A DNA stretch of 64,000 nt from Plazaster borealis (lineage: Eukaryota; Echinodermata; Asteroidea; Forcipulatida; Labidiasteridae), in contig CM037474.1 of NCBI GenBank assembly GCA_021014325.1, positions 6,427,130 to 6,491,129 on the forward strand. Direction: 5' to 3'. Position 1 is the stretch's first letter, and each line of letters starts with the position of its first letter. The notes beneath the pieces were generated by a model. The model saw only the letters and a program-made list of their open reading frames with translations, made no database searches and was not told where the DNA came from. Positions 32,800-44,000 of the stretch are shown piece after piece. Both the position numbers and the translations under genes were made by a program.

Positions 32800-32915
32800 C
32801 GATGGATCATGGGAAGACTATTAATAACAGGAGGGTCTTGAACCAAGACTAGGATTACTACTGTTATCAAGGATTACATTCATTAGAACACTGAAGTAAG
32901 TTTTTTAGCATTTAA

Positions 32916-33217
32916 AGGCATAGTTTACTTCTGGTAATTGTCAAAGACCAGTATCCTCACTTGGTGTATCCCAACATATGCATAAATTAACAAACCTTTG
33001 AACATTTGGGCTAAATTGGTCATCGAAGTTGCAAGAAAATAATAAAAGAAAAACCCACCCTTGTTGCATAGAATTGTGTGCTTTCAGATGCCTGAGAAAG
33101 CCTTTCTCAGATTCAAATTTTTGGGTGAAAAATTACCTCTTCATGGTCATTAATGTTTTAAGTAAGTCTTTATGGTCATTAATATTTGGAGTAATTACCA
33201 ATGGTATACACCTCCCT
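32916..33217 (+). mobile_element. TTAA MITE, family A, shortened
   Basis: TTAA at 32912-32915 and 33218-33221. The interior lacks about 60 bases near the CTTCTTGCAAGAAG palindrome. Confidence 0.8.
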
Positions 33218-33920
33218 TTAAGTACAAATATAAAAAGAGCCTGCATGTAGTTGGTAAATGTTTTCATTGAAAGGGAAATACGACTATCACTTTTTGAAAT
33301 AATTTTATTGAAAAGTAACACCAATGAATTTATTTAGTAAATGTCCTTTGGAAATATTTATTTATTATAATTTCATGAATGAAATAATTTTAGACTAAGA
33401 CAATAGTTGAATTTAAACAAGTTGTTTAATTTGATTGTTTAAAGTGCAAAAGTTGTTCAACTAATTTCAGATGAACTTGTTATATTAAGATGTTTTTAAA
33501 AATGCAATTCATGCCAGTTTATCACAAAGCACAGGCAAATATGTTTGAAAAGTAAATGTCTGTTACAAAATGTTACAAACAATCTGTCATTTGGAATTGT
33601 TTGGAAGATTTTATAAGTTTTTTGGAATTGTTATTGGAAGATTTATATTTGAAGCTTTCTGTCTTACTCTTAACAACAGTTTATCAATTAATTTCCTTTA
33701 TGTGTGCTTATGCATAATTAACTGTATTTTAATTAAAATATAAATGCATCAAATAAAATTGAGTTTGGATATGTACATGGTGTTAGTATGATGGATGTTA
33801 ATTAAATGGAGTTATTTATTGGGTTGGATGCCTTGATAATTATCGATCAACAAATTTGGCCCCAACCTCAAGATTTTGAGAAAGTAGCTATTAAGTCCTG
33901 TGTTTCTTTCTTGGCTTTAG

Positions 33921-34043
33921 ATTCCATTTGAAGTTGAGCTTCCTCGTATTCACAGTCTGGAGCAGTTATTTGATCCAAGCTATGGAGACTATCTGAAAGG
34001 AAGCAAGCTGTACGACTGGCTGGCACCGATGCTACAGCAGTAG
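33921..34043 (+). CDS. Orphan candidate terminal exon
   Basis: After a good acceptor (ggctttag) an open frame reads IPFEVELPRIHSLEQLFDPS then YGDYLKGSKLYDWLAPMLQQ and stops at 34041. It looks coding: mixed hydrophobic/acidic, no low complexity, AATAAA signals downstream near 35012 and 35085. It joins in phase 0 to a donor-like gtgaaa at 31435 in the Artemis last exon, so it could be an alternative Artemis C-terminus, or the last exon of an unseen gene. Not recognised as a known family. Confidence 0.4.
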   Translation: MPFEVELPRIHSLEQLFDPSYGDYLKGSKLYDWLAPMLQQ

Positions 34044-34081
34044 TTCAAACTAAGACACTACTACACCAACCCCCAACTTCA

Positions 34082-34268
34082 TAGAGCTGCCTAAGCAGAA
34101 AATATTGCAAAAAATGTCTGCTGCGCAAAAATAAGCATGATACCAGTCTTGGATTGTGCATGTGACATGTTATTTTGGCTGGTAATCTTATTCTGGTAAC
34201 TGGTAAGCATAACTTTGTTGTGCTGAGATCCTTTTTGTGCTTAAAGCAGCTCTATGAAATTGGGCTCA
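34082..34268. mobile_element. Small foldback, intact
   Basis: CTTCATAGAGCTGCCTAAGCAG at the left against CTTAAAGCAGCTCTATGAAA at the right. Same family as 2613-3545. Confidence 0.75.
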
Positions 34269-34284
34269 GACCACGGGCTGGATT

Positions 34285-34470
34285 TCACACACAGCAGCGT
34301 AGCCAGGATTTTTCCACTGGGGGGTGGGGCATATTGTTTTCCAGTGGGGGGGGGGGCTATATACATGTATCTGGACTTTTCGTGAGGGGGGGGGCATCTG
34401 GGCCCCCCTCCTTGGAGTTCCACCACTTGCAGCGACTTGTTACCCCTTAGTTACGCCACTTGCAGCGACT
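34285..34470 (+). repeat. G-run repeat with GTAGCCAGGATTTTT end
   Basis: Three runs of G (to 11) bracketed by GCGTAGCCAGGATTTTT and GTTACGCCACTTGCAGC. Looks like a degraded DNA element. Confidence 0.5.
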
Positions 34471-35109
34471 ATCTTTGAGAGAATTAGTCAGGGCCAGTTA
34501 GGCCATATGAGATTGAGACACTCCAGTCAAGCTACTCAATCTAAAAACAACCTAAAGTTTATATTTGGTTAAACCAAAAGATTCAATGGTAGAAATGAAG
34601 TCACTGCATTATTGATTGATTAAAAATAGTACCTCTAGGATTGGCTTGTAAATAGTATTTACTATGTACTCACCAATGTTGGTTTATTATATATAAATAT
34701 GTATAAGCGTTGGAAACACTTCAGTTTCAGAACGATGTGCTTTAACTCGGGGAAGAACAGAGAAGAACAAATTTGTTGATTTTAGTGGCCAGTTGTTTTT
34801 CTCAACATTTGGGAGCAGTTTACTTCTTGCATGAGGATGCATATATGCTTATGATTGTGTGCTTCATATTGAAAACCAATCTTTCACCAAAATTAAATCC
34901 ACTTCCGTTTCTTTGTGTTTTCAATAATTCACTTTTGCAATGTTCACAGCTTTATTTAATACAAAATAACAGTTTCTATTTCGAACCGGTAAAAATTGAT
35001 ACAACTTCAATAAATGTTAATGATTCACTTGAATTGTAAAAATGTTGGCGTTTACGCTATTGCTTTTATGAATTGACTTATATCCATGAATAAAAAAGCA
35101 GATGTTCTT

Positions 35110-35620
35110 TTGTAAAAGAGTTTATTGTTTTTGTTTTCTGTGTCATTGCAGTGGGGTAATTTAAACGAAATTTCACTTTCATGCAAGTTCAGAGAAGTCA
35201 CAGTGCAACAAGCAGCATTATTTGGGGTTGCATGAGTTGCCTTTCTTAAAATTTCTTAAAAAACAAAGTTCCATGCAAAAGACCATTATCACACGTCGGT
35301 CAGAATCCCTGCCTGCAGACTGCAATTTCAGACTTTAAAATAATTAATTTAAAGTGGCACCAGACCATTTTTCCTTCCAAGTCGGTCTAGTTACATCGGA
35401 ATTTGCTCTGGGATAAAGGGCTTTTGTGTGGAGCTAAAAAAAAATTAAAAATTGGGGTGGGGGTGGGGGGGTAATTACAAAACAAAAGGGCAAACAGTGA
35501 GGATAATAATGTTGGTATTTAATATAACGAGCAATGGCCTATGGTGAGAAACAGTTAGTGGTTTTGAGAGGGAAAAAAATGAGATTAAAACTTTCTAACA
35601 AAATAAGACATTTCTTCTCT
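35110..35620. other. Gene-free stretch
   Basis: A G-rich tract (GGGGTGGGGGTGGGGGGG, about 35454-35471) and low-complexity A runs; no exon seen. Confidence 0.4.
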
Positions 35621-35628
35621 AATTTGTT

Positions 35629-35768
35629 CCAATAGAGGGCGCCCTCACTTTGCACCATTTGCAGCACATGCGTAGTGAGTACCCGGAACACATTACACAA
35701 CAACATTGAGCTGTCGTCTGCTTACGACGTGTGTCTTCAAATTAAAATGTTTTCATCACAAAACTCTG
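35629..35768 (+). promoter_or_regulatory. Candidate promoter and first exon
   Basis: A CTCF-like site (CCAATAGAGGGCGC, 35629-35642) and a mixed-GC stretch precede a short open start (ATG at 35747, MFSSQNS) that ends at a consensus donor gtaagt (35769). The overhang would read in frame into the 37471 exon-like cassette. No TATA box or known gene seen; speculative. Confidence 0.3.
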
Positions 35769-36894
35769 GTAAGTACTGATTCTTCTGTTCAGTTTTTGCA
35801 TTGTAAAGCATGGAAATGGTTTATAGGTCATTTGGCGTGTCTCTATGTATTGCAATTGTTTAAAGGACAGCTTTTAGCAGCAAGTTTTGTTGTGACTGAG
35901 GTCCGGTTGTCGGCAGTGTTTACCCGCCATTATCCCTCACGTCCCCCCACACAGCGTAGAGAGACAGACGACGTTGACAGAGTCTGAGCATGGAGGAAGA
36001 AAATACATTTCTTCCTCCATGGTCTGAGGTACACACGTACTACTAGTAGTCGTTGCTGTTTGTGGTGTTTACTGCATTCCTGCACTCCTGCACACCACTA
36101 GTTTTATTATCAGCTGTTTCTTTGAAATAGTTCAATGTCTCTGCTTGTTAATTAGCCACAAAAAACCCCACACTCACAGTCACTCGAGTCGTATATTAGT
36201 ATTACGTAAATTTCCCATTAACCAAAATCTCTGAATTCTACTCACTGGTTGCACTGCGAGTGTTAATATCAGCTGTTTTCAGTGAGTAGGCCTAGTAGTT
36301 GTAATATAAACATTCACCCTGGAACCCACTTCCCCAAGGCAAGTGATCCTGACCCACAAGCCTACTGCTGGTGTCAAAATGCTGACAAAAAAAGAGAGAG
36401 AAAGTCCTACTGTTTCCTAGTATTTGATTTCTAAAGATATATTTGGTCGATTTTTATGATTCAAAGTTACTTTCATAATAAACATTTAACACATTTCCCA
36501 AATACTTTACATTATAAACAAGAACCTGTGAAATTGTGTAGATGTGTCATTCAGTATACTCACAGGTAGTGACACCCTAAACCACATGCTTACGCCACAT
36601 GAACTTTTGATCAGAAGAGAAAGATCGTGTTGAAAACTGGTATTTCCCAATCCAGTGAGTTGGCCTACCAACCTGAGTTTGTCAAAGGCAAATTCGGGTC
36701 TGCTTTTAATGGGTGATTCACGTAGTGTAGACAGTCGAGTCCAGAGATATAGATCGAGCGAGGTGACACTGCTGACACTAGACAGTGACAGTGATGGTTG
36801 TGTGTATAATGTGTATAACTACAACAACTGTACTGTAGCCCTTCCGACCCTGTGCAAACTCAGTCAGTGTTTTTGACCAGTTCCACTACAGCAC

Positions 36895-37165
36895 AGTGTG
36901 GTCTCTGTGGTCCAGGGGTTAGACTGCAGGAATTGCAATCACAAGGTTACGGGTTCAAATCCTACCAAGCTAACCACTGATTTCACAATGACTAGATTAA
37001 GTGTTGTCATCTAGTTACTGTATCACAATATTGATTGATTTGTGCAATTCATAATCATAGGCGTTTAAACCAATGTTGGTATGAGCGAGATTGACTGAAT
37101 TGCCATCTTGGCATTTATATATCCTTTTATGCTGAGTTCCCTTGACGGGAAGATCGTCTAAATAA
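36895..37165 (+). mobile_element. tRNA-headed SINE, family E
   Basis: Head CTGTGGTCCAGGGGTTAGAC with B box GGGTTCAAATCC, followed by a tail (TTGTGCAATTCATAATCATAG). The same head and tail occur reversed at 57960-58170. Confidence 0.75.
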
Positions 37166-37470
37166 CAAACAAACAAACAAACAAACCATATCATACCAAT
37201 CCCATCGCTATGAAATGAAATGGCACACATCACAAGACATTCTGACCATACACAGTCATCATTCATGTTATAGCCTCTATCTATTACGCCATCAGCTGAT
37301 GAGAGTGATGGAATTCTTGTGAAATAGTGGATTAAAGGGCTATGCTTTTAACATTTAAACATCACAAAAAACACTGTCAACTTTTTATATATATATATAT
37401 ACTGCAACAGCCTGCAATAAGATTTCCTTTTTGCTAAAATTTTTGATTTTATATACATCTTTTTCCACAG

Positions 37471-37564
37471 AATATTCTTGGTCCTTGTGCAGAAAGTTCC
37501 TGCTAAGAGATTCCACGAATGAAGATTCATCAACTTTTACTAAACACATTCTTTTGAAGTTCTG
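37471..37564 (+). other. Exon-like cassette, copy 1
   Basis: A 94-nt block flanked by ccacag and gtgagt, preceded by a pyrimidine-rich tract. Open in one frame (EYSWSLCRKFLLRDSTNEDS then STFTKHILLKF). Duplicated at 40814 with splice sites kept. It may be an exon of an unannotated coding or non-coding transcript. Confidence 0.4.
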
Positions 37565-37689
37565 GTGAGTTAAATAAAATATGAATATTATCTATAAAGT
37601 ATAATATGCAACACTTATTTTAACCACTGTCTTTGATCAAAACTGACATTATGCACATTGCAGTTCAACCCATACTTACCCCTTATTTC

Positions 37690-38040
37690 TACCACCCTGG
37701 ATCAACCCCTTATCAAATTTCTACCATCCTTGACCCAAACATCCTCCCCCATTTTGCTGCCACTCTGGATCCTCCCCCAACTTTTTACACCTTCTAAGTT
37801 CTAGTGTCACACTGTATCAATCCCAAACAGCACCCCACTTTGCTGTCACTCTGGATCCTCCCCCAACACGTTACCCCTTTTAGTGCCCAATTGTATCGAT
37901 CCAAAATTCAATTCAAAACATGCATCCCACTTTGCTGTCACTCTGGATCCTCCCCCAACATGTAACCCCTTCTAGTGCCATACTGTATCAATGCAAAACT
38001 TGCACCCCACTTTGCTGTCACTCTGGATCCTCCCCCACTG
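37690..38040 (+). repeat. Minisatellite, short cluster (about 4 units)
   Basis: Units with CACTTTGCTGTCACTCTGGA and TCCTCCCCCAACA, the same family as the array at 41041-45520, following exon-like cassette copy 1. Confidence 0.88.
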
Positions 38041-38083
38041 ACCACACACAGTCATCATTCACTTGATTTTAAAAATAGCCACT

Positions 38084-39092
38084 GGGTCATTCCGTGTCAA
38101 ATCAACCAATATTCTGAAAATTGTTCCGGTTATCTCTTGGATTTGGCTGAAATTCATTTTAAATACCCATCAAGAGGTATAATGAACACATGCAATAAAA
38201 AAAATTCCAGCTCCAAGTCGTTTCGGAATTAAGATCCCTCAAAATGGGTGTGGCACCCCTCCAAAAGCTTGTGGTTCGTGCCATTTAATGTTTCTGCGTT
38301 TTGTAATACATTTTAGAATGCCTTTGAATTTTAAAAGATGCAAAACTGTAAATTGGTACGTAGGGTGACTTTCACCCAAATAACTCAAATTTGGCCTCAA
38401 AACAAGTGTATCTCATCCCCCTTGCTTTCTGCAGGCTGCTAAAAACACTAAATTAATCTGCCAAAAATGTTACTTTCCATTTTCAGACCCTCCTCTTACA
38501 TATAATTGAAAATCAGAAAAGCTTGATTTTGCATGTATGTTTGTTATGTAGGTATGTGATTACCCCAAGCAATGATCGAGGTCTTATTCATTTAATATAA
38601 TGATTTTTGCAAGGCCCCAAAGTTGGTTCCAGGTACAAAATATAGAAAAAACACCGAAATTTTCTGTGACCTTTGACCTTTGCAACAGTTACCCATCATA
38701 TACACGTATGTAATACATGTGTACATGATGTACATACATAAAAGCATTGCAGAAAGAAAGGGGGATGATATACACTTGTTTTGAGGCCAAATTTGAGTTA
38801 TTTTGGTGAAATTCACCCTGGGTATCAATTTACAGCTTTGTATCTTACATGTATTTCAAAGGCATTCTAAAACGTATTACAAAATGCAAAAATATTAAAT
38901 GGCGTGAATCGCGTGCACTGGAGGGGGTGCCACGCCCATCTTGAGGGATCTTAATTCCGACACGACTTGGAGTTGGAATTTTGTTTATTGCATCTGTTCA
39001 TTATACCTCTAGATGAGTATTTAAAATGAATTTCAGCCAAACCTGAGAGGTGACCTGTCACCCCATTGGTTGATTTGACACGGAATGACCCC
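38084..39092. mobile_element. 1-kb foldback transposon, GGGTCATTCCGTGTCAAATC ends
   Basis: About 350-base inverted arms (38084-38440; 38750-39092) around a ~310-base centre. Blocks such as GAGGGATCTTAATTCCGA mirror the left arm. No ORF. A 25-base piece of the same end lies at 59675-59699. Confidence 0.85.
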
Positions 39093-39094
39093 GC

Positions 39095-40740
39095 TTTCAA
39101 TTATGCCACCAGCTGAAGAGAGTGATTGATACTTTTTAGGGGAATTCTTGTGAAACAATGGAATTTTGGCTTGGCCTTTAAAACTTCATTAAACATTACA
39201 AAAAACACTGTAAACATTTGATATTGTACCGGCCTACCTGACAGAAAACAAACCTGGTACACCAATTCAATTTCAATTTGACTCTACATTTATTTCCATT
39301 GCAAACATACAAGTAATTATAGGAAGTTCAAATGAACAAAGATGTATAATGAAATAAAAGAGTAATAATTATATTAGACAAAAAACAAAGCAAAAGTTAC
39401 CTGACATTTGCCAGGTTGAAACAAGAAAGTAAATTATAAACTTTAAACTCATAGTCACACAAGGTTTGAGCCAATTTGGTAAAAGAGACATCCAAATTTG
39501 CTGGAAATTGTTAAACTGGGTGTCCAATTTGTTCACTTACAATACATTTATATGTAAATGACAGATAAAACAGGGTGTTCAAAAGACACACAGACACCCC
39601 TCTGGCTAGCACTATGTAGTTACAGAGGTGAAGGATGAAAGGAAAAGAAGCTATTCTAGATTTAAGACTTGAGATGTTTTTCATAAATGTTCTTAAAAAT
39701 ACCCACAAATGACCTTGACTTTGTTTCCATCAATACTATTCCAAAGAAGAAAAAGCTTGGGGTTTCATCTCGGGATAATGATGTGCATTTTTTTAATATT
39801 TTTTTTTTTTAAATAGTGGATTTCACCTGGCCCCTGTCATGCCATCTGGTATTTAAAAAGTCCCCAATAAGTATTTTAAAAGTGCATGGCCAGATTTTCA
39901 ACGAAAGAATTTTGTTGACATATTTTTTCTGTATACAAATTCTGACGGACTGAGCCATTGCTATTTCAAAACGAAAAGCTTACAAAACTTTTGGCATGAA
40001 TGCCACAGACAATGCACAATATGTAATGGCTGATGGACTTGAGACAATGTCAGGATCCCAACAATTAATTTTTAGGTTTAAATTTACTACCACTTTTCAT
40101 TTGCAGATTGTTTCATGCAGTACCTCAAATGACTGCGCATAACTTTCTCAAATGTGTAAAAATAGCTGTTTTAAAAAATATGAAACTAAATTTTTGGACC
40201 TATGTAGCATCTTTAAAGGCACTGAACACGTTTGGAAATTGTCAAAAACCAGTGTTCTCACTTGGTGTATCCCAACATACATGTATGCATAAAATAACAA
40301 GCCTGTGAAAATTTGGGCTCAATTGGTCATCGAAGTTGCAAGAAAATGATGAAAGAAAAAACACCCTTGTTGAACAAATTTGTGTGCTTTCAGATAGGAA
40401 TAAAAACTTCTTGCAAGAAGTTTTTAATATTTTAGTGAGAAATTACCTCTTTCTCAAAAACTACGTCACTTCAGAGGGAGAATGTTTTATACTATCAAAA
40501 GCTCTCCGTTGCTTGTTACCAAGTAAGTTTTTATGCTAATATTTGTTTTGAGTCATTACCAAACGTGTACGATACCTTTAAGATCTGATTGCTAATGTAA
40601 ATCATTGTATTAGGAAACTTCATTTTGTGTTCCAAAACTTCAAATTTTTCACACCGTTTGAAAATGTCCATCAAGTTAGATGGTTGTCTAAAATTTGGTT
40701 AAGAACCCATTGAAGCCACAGGTGCACCCAATGCTTAATA
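39095..40740 (+). repeat. Second copy of the upstream cassette flank, with insertions
   Basis: 39100-39225 matches 37283-37385 and the match resumes at 40741. The gap (39226-40740) holds a reverse retroelement-tail-like A/T-rich stretch and a TTAA MITE. Confidence 0.6.
40217..40577 (+). mobile_element. TTAA MITE, family A
   Basis: TTAA at 40213-40216 and 40578-40581; close to the 12735 copy, sharing GGCACTGAACACGTTTGG. Confidence 0.85.
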
Positions 40741-40813
40741 ATTACTGCAGCAGCCTGCATTAAGATTTCCATTTTGCTAACATCTTTGCTTTTATACACA
40801 TCTTTCTCCACAG

Positions 40814-40889
40814 AATATTCTCGGTCCTTGTGCAGAAACTTCCTGCAAGATTCATCAGCTTAAACTCCACTCATTCTTTTGAAGTTCTG
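40814..40889 (+). other. Exon-like cassette, copy 2
   Basis: Same block as 37471-37564 with small deletions and identical splice signals (ccacag, gtgagt). Open in a different frame (IFSVLVQKLPARFISLNSTH then SFEVL), which argues that the two copies do not encode the same peptide. The minisatellite follows directly. Confidence 0.4.
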
Positions 40890-41040
40890 GTGAGTAAAAA
40901 CAATATATATATCAATAACATGTAACACTTTTTTAAACAATTATCTTTGATCAAAAATCGAAACTGATCATCCCTCTTTGCTCAAGTACATTGCAGTCCA
41001 CCCCGTACACTCCCCTTATTCTACCACCCTGGATCAACCC

Positions 41041-44000
41041 CCACCCAATTTCTATCATCCTTGACCCAAACATCCTCCCCATTTTGCTGCCACTCTGGAT
41101 CCTCCCCCAATAAGTTACCCCTTCTAGCTGTACTGTATCACTCCCAAACGTGCACCCCACTTTGCTGTCACTCTGGATCCTCCCCCAACATGTTACCCCT
41201 TTTAGTGCCCAATTGTATCGATTCCAAAACATGCATCCCATTTTGCTGTCACTCTGGATCCTCCCCCAACATGTTACCCCTTCTAGTGCCATACTTTATC
41301 AATTCAAAACATGCATCCCACTTTCGTGTCACTCTGGATCCTCTCCCAACATGTTAGTACCTCTTCTAGTGCAATACTGTATCAATCCCAAATATGCATC
41401 CCACTTTGCTGTCACTCTGGATCCTCCCCCAACATGTAACCCCTTCTAGTGCAATACTGTCAATTCAAAACATGCATCCCACTTTGCTGTCACTCTGGAT
41501 CCTCCCCCAACATGTTACCCCTTCTAGTGCAAAACTGTCAATTCAAAACATGCATCCCACTTTGCTGTCACTCTGGATCCGCCCCAACATGTTACCCCTT
41601 CTAGTGCAATACTGTCAATTCAAAACATGCATTCCACTTTTCTGTCACTCTGGATCCTCCCCCAACATGTTACCCCTTCTAGTGCCATACTGTATCAATT
41701 CAAGACATGCATCCCACTTTGCTGTCACTCTGGATCCTCCCCCAACATGTTACCCCTTCTAGTGCCATACTGTATCAATGCAAAACATGCATCCCACTTT
41801 GCTGTCACCCTGGATCCGCCCCCAACATGTTACCCCTTCTAGTGCAATACTGTCAATTCAAAACATGCATTCCACTTTTCTGTCACTCTGGATCCTCCCC
41901 CAACATGTTACCCCTTTTAGTGCCATACTGTATCAATGCAAAACATGCATCCCACTTTGCTGTCACTCTGGATCCGCCCCCAACATCACCCCTTCTAGTG
42001 CAAACTGTCAATTCAAAACATGCATCCCACTTTGCTGTCAATCTGGATCCTCCCCCAACATGTTACTCCTTTTAGTGCCATACTGTATCAATGCAAAACA
42101 TGCATCCCACTTTGCTGTCACTCTGGATCCGCCCCCAACATCACCCCTTCTAGTGCAAACTGTCAATTCAAAACATGCATCCCACTTTGCTGTCAATCTG
42201 GATCCTCCCCCAACATGTTACCCCTTCTAGTGCCATACTGTATCAATGCAAAACATGCATCCCACTCTGCTGTCACTCTGGATCCGCCCCCAACATGTTA
42301 CCCCTTCTAGTGCCATACTGTATCAATGCAAAACATGCATCCCACTTTGCTGTCACTCTGGATCCGCCCCCAACATGTTACCCCTTCTAGTGCCATACTG
42401 TTTCAATTCAAAACATGCATCCCACTTTGCTGTCACTCTGGATCCTCCCCCAACATGTTACCCCTTCCAGTGCAATACTGTATCAATTCAAAACATGCAT
42501 CCCACTTTGCTGTCACTCTGGATCCGCCCCCAATGTGTTACACCTTCCAGTGCAAAATTCAAAACATGCATCCCACTTTGCTGTCACTCTGGATCCTCCC
42601 CCAACATGTTACCCCTTCTAGTGCAAAATACTGTATCAATTCAAAACATGCATCCCACTTTGCTGTCACTCTGGATCCTCCCCCAACATGTAACCCCTTC
42701 TAGTGCAATACTGTCAATTCAAAACATGCATCCCACTTTGCTGTCACTTTGGATCCTCCCCCAACATGTTACCCATTCTAGTATCAATTCAAAACATGCA
42801 TCCCACTTTGCTGTCACTCTGGATCCTCCCCCAACATGTAACCCCTTCTAGTGCAATACTGTCAATTCAAAACATGCATCCCACTTTGCTGTCACTCTGG
42901 ATCCTCCCCCAACATGTTACCCCTTCTAGTGCAAAACTGTCAATTCAAAACATGCATCCCACTTTGCTGTCACTCTGGATCCTCCCCAACATGTTACCCC
43001 TTCTAGTGCCATACTGTATCAATTCAAAACATGCATCCCACTTTGCTGTCACTCTGGATCCTCCCCCAACATGTTACCCCTTCTAGTGCCATACTGTATC
43101 AATGCAAAACATGCATCCCACTTTGCTGTCACCCTGGATCAGCCCCCAACATGTTACCCCTTCTAGTGCAATACTGTCAATTCAAAACATGCATTCCACT
43201 TTTCTGTCACTCTGGATCCTCCCCCAACATGTTACCCCTTTTAGTGCCATACTGTATCAATGCAAAACATGCATCCCACTTTGCTGTCACTCTGGATCCG
43301 CCCCCAACATCACCCCTTCTAGTGCAAACTGTCAATTCAAAACATGCATCCCACTTTGCTGTCAATCTGGATCCTCCCCCAACATGTTACTCCTTTTAGT
43401 GCCATACTGTATCAATGCAAAACATGCATCCCACTTTGCTGTCACTCTGGATCCGCCCCCAACATCACCCCTTCTAGTGCAAACTGTCAATTCAAAACAT
43501 GCATCCCACTTTGCTGTCAATCTGGATCCTCCCCCAACATGTTACCCCTTCTAGTGCCATACTGTATCAATGCAAAACATGCATCCCACTCTGCTGTCAC
43601 TCTGGATCCGCCCCCAACATGTTACCCCTTCTAGTGCCATACTGTATCAATGCAAAACATGCATCCCACTTTGCTGTCACTCTGGATCCGCCCCCAACAT
43701 GTTACCCCTTCTAGTGCCATACTGTTTCAATTCAAAACATGCATCCCACTTTGCTGTCACTCTGGATCCTCCCCCAACATGTTACCCCTTCCAGTGCAAT
43801 ACTGTATCAATTCAAAACATGCATCCCACTTTGCTGTCACTCTGGATCCGCCCCCAACGTGTTACACCTTCCAGTGCAAAATTCAAAACATGCATCCCAC
43901 TTTGCTGTCACTCTGGATCCTCCCCCAACATGTAACCCCTTCTAGTGCAAAATACTGTATCAATTCAAAACATGCATCCCACTTTGCTGTCACTCTGGAT

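Larger units (their letters stand above)
32621..32878. mobile_element. Foldback with opposed CTCF-like sites
   Basis: The left arm GTAATCAAGGATTACTATAG then GTCTTGGTTCAAGATGCTCC is inverted on the right. Each arm carries a site: CCAGTAGAGGGCGC (32691-32704) and, reversed, CCACAAGAGGGCGC (32786-32799). Confidence 0.75.
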
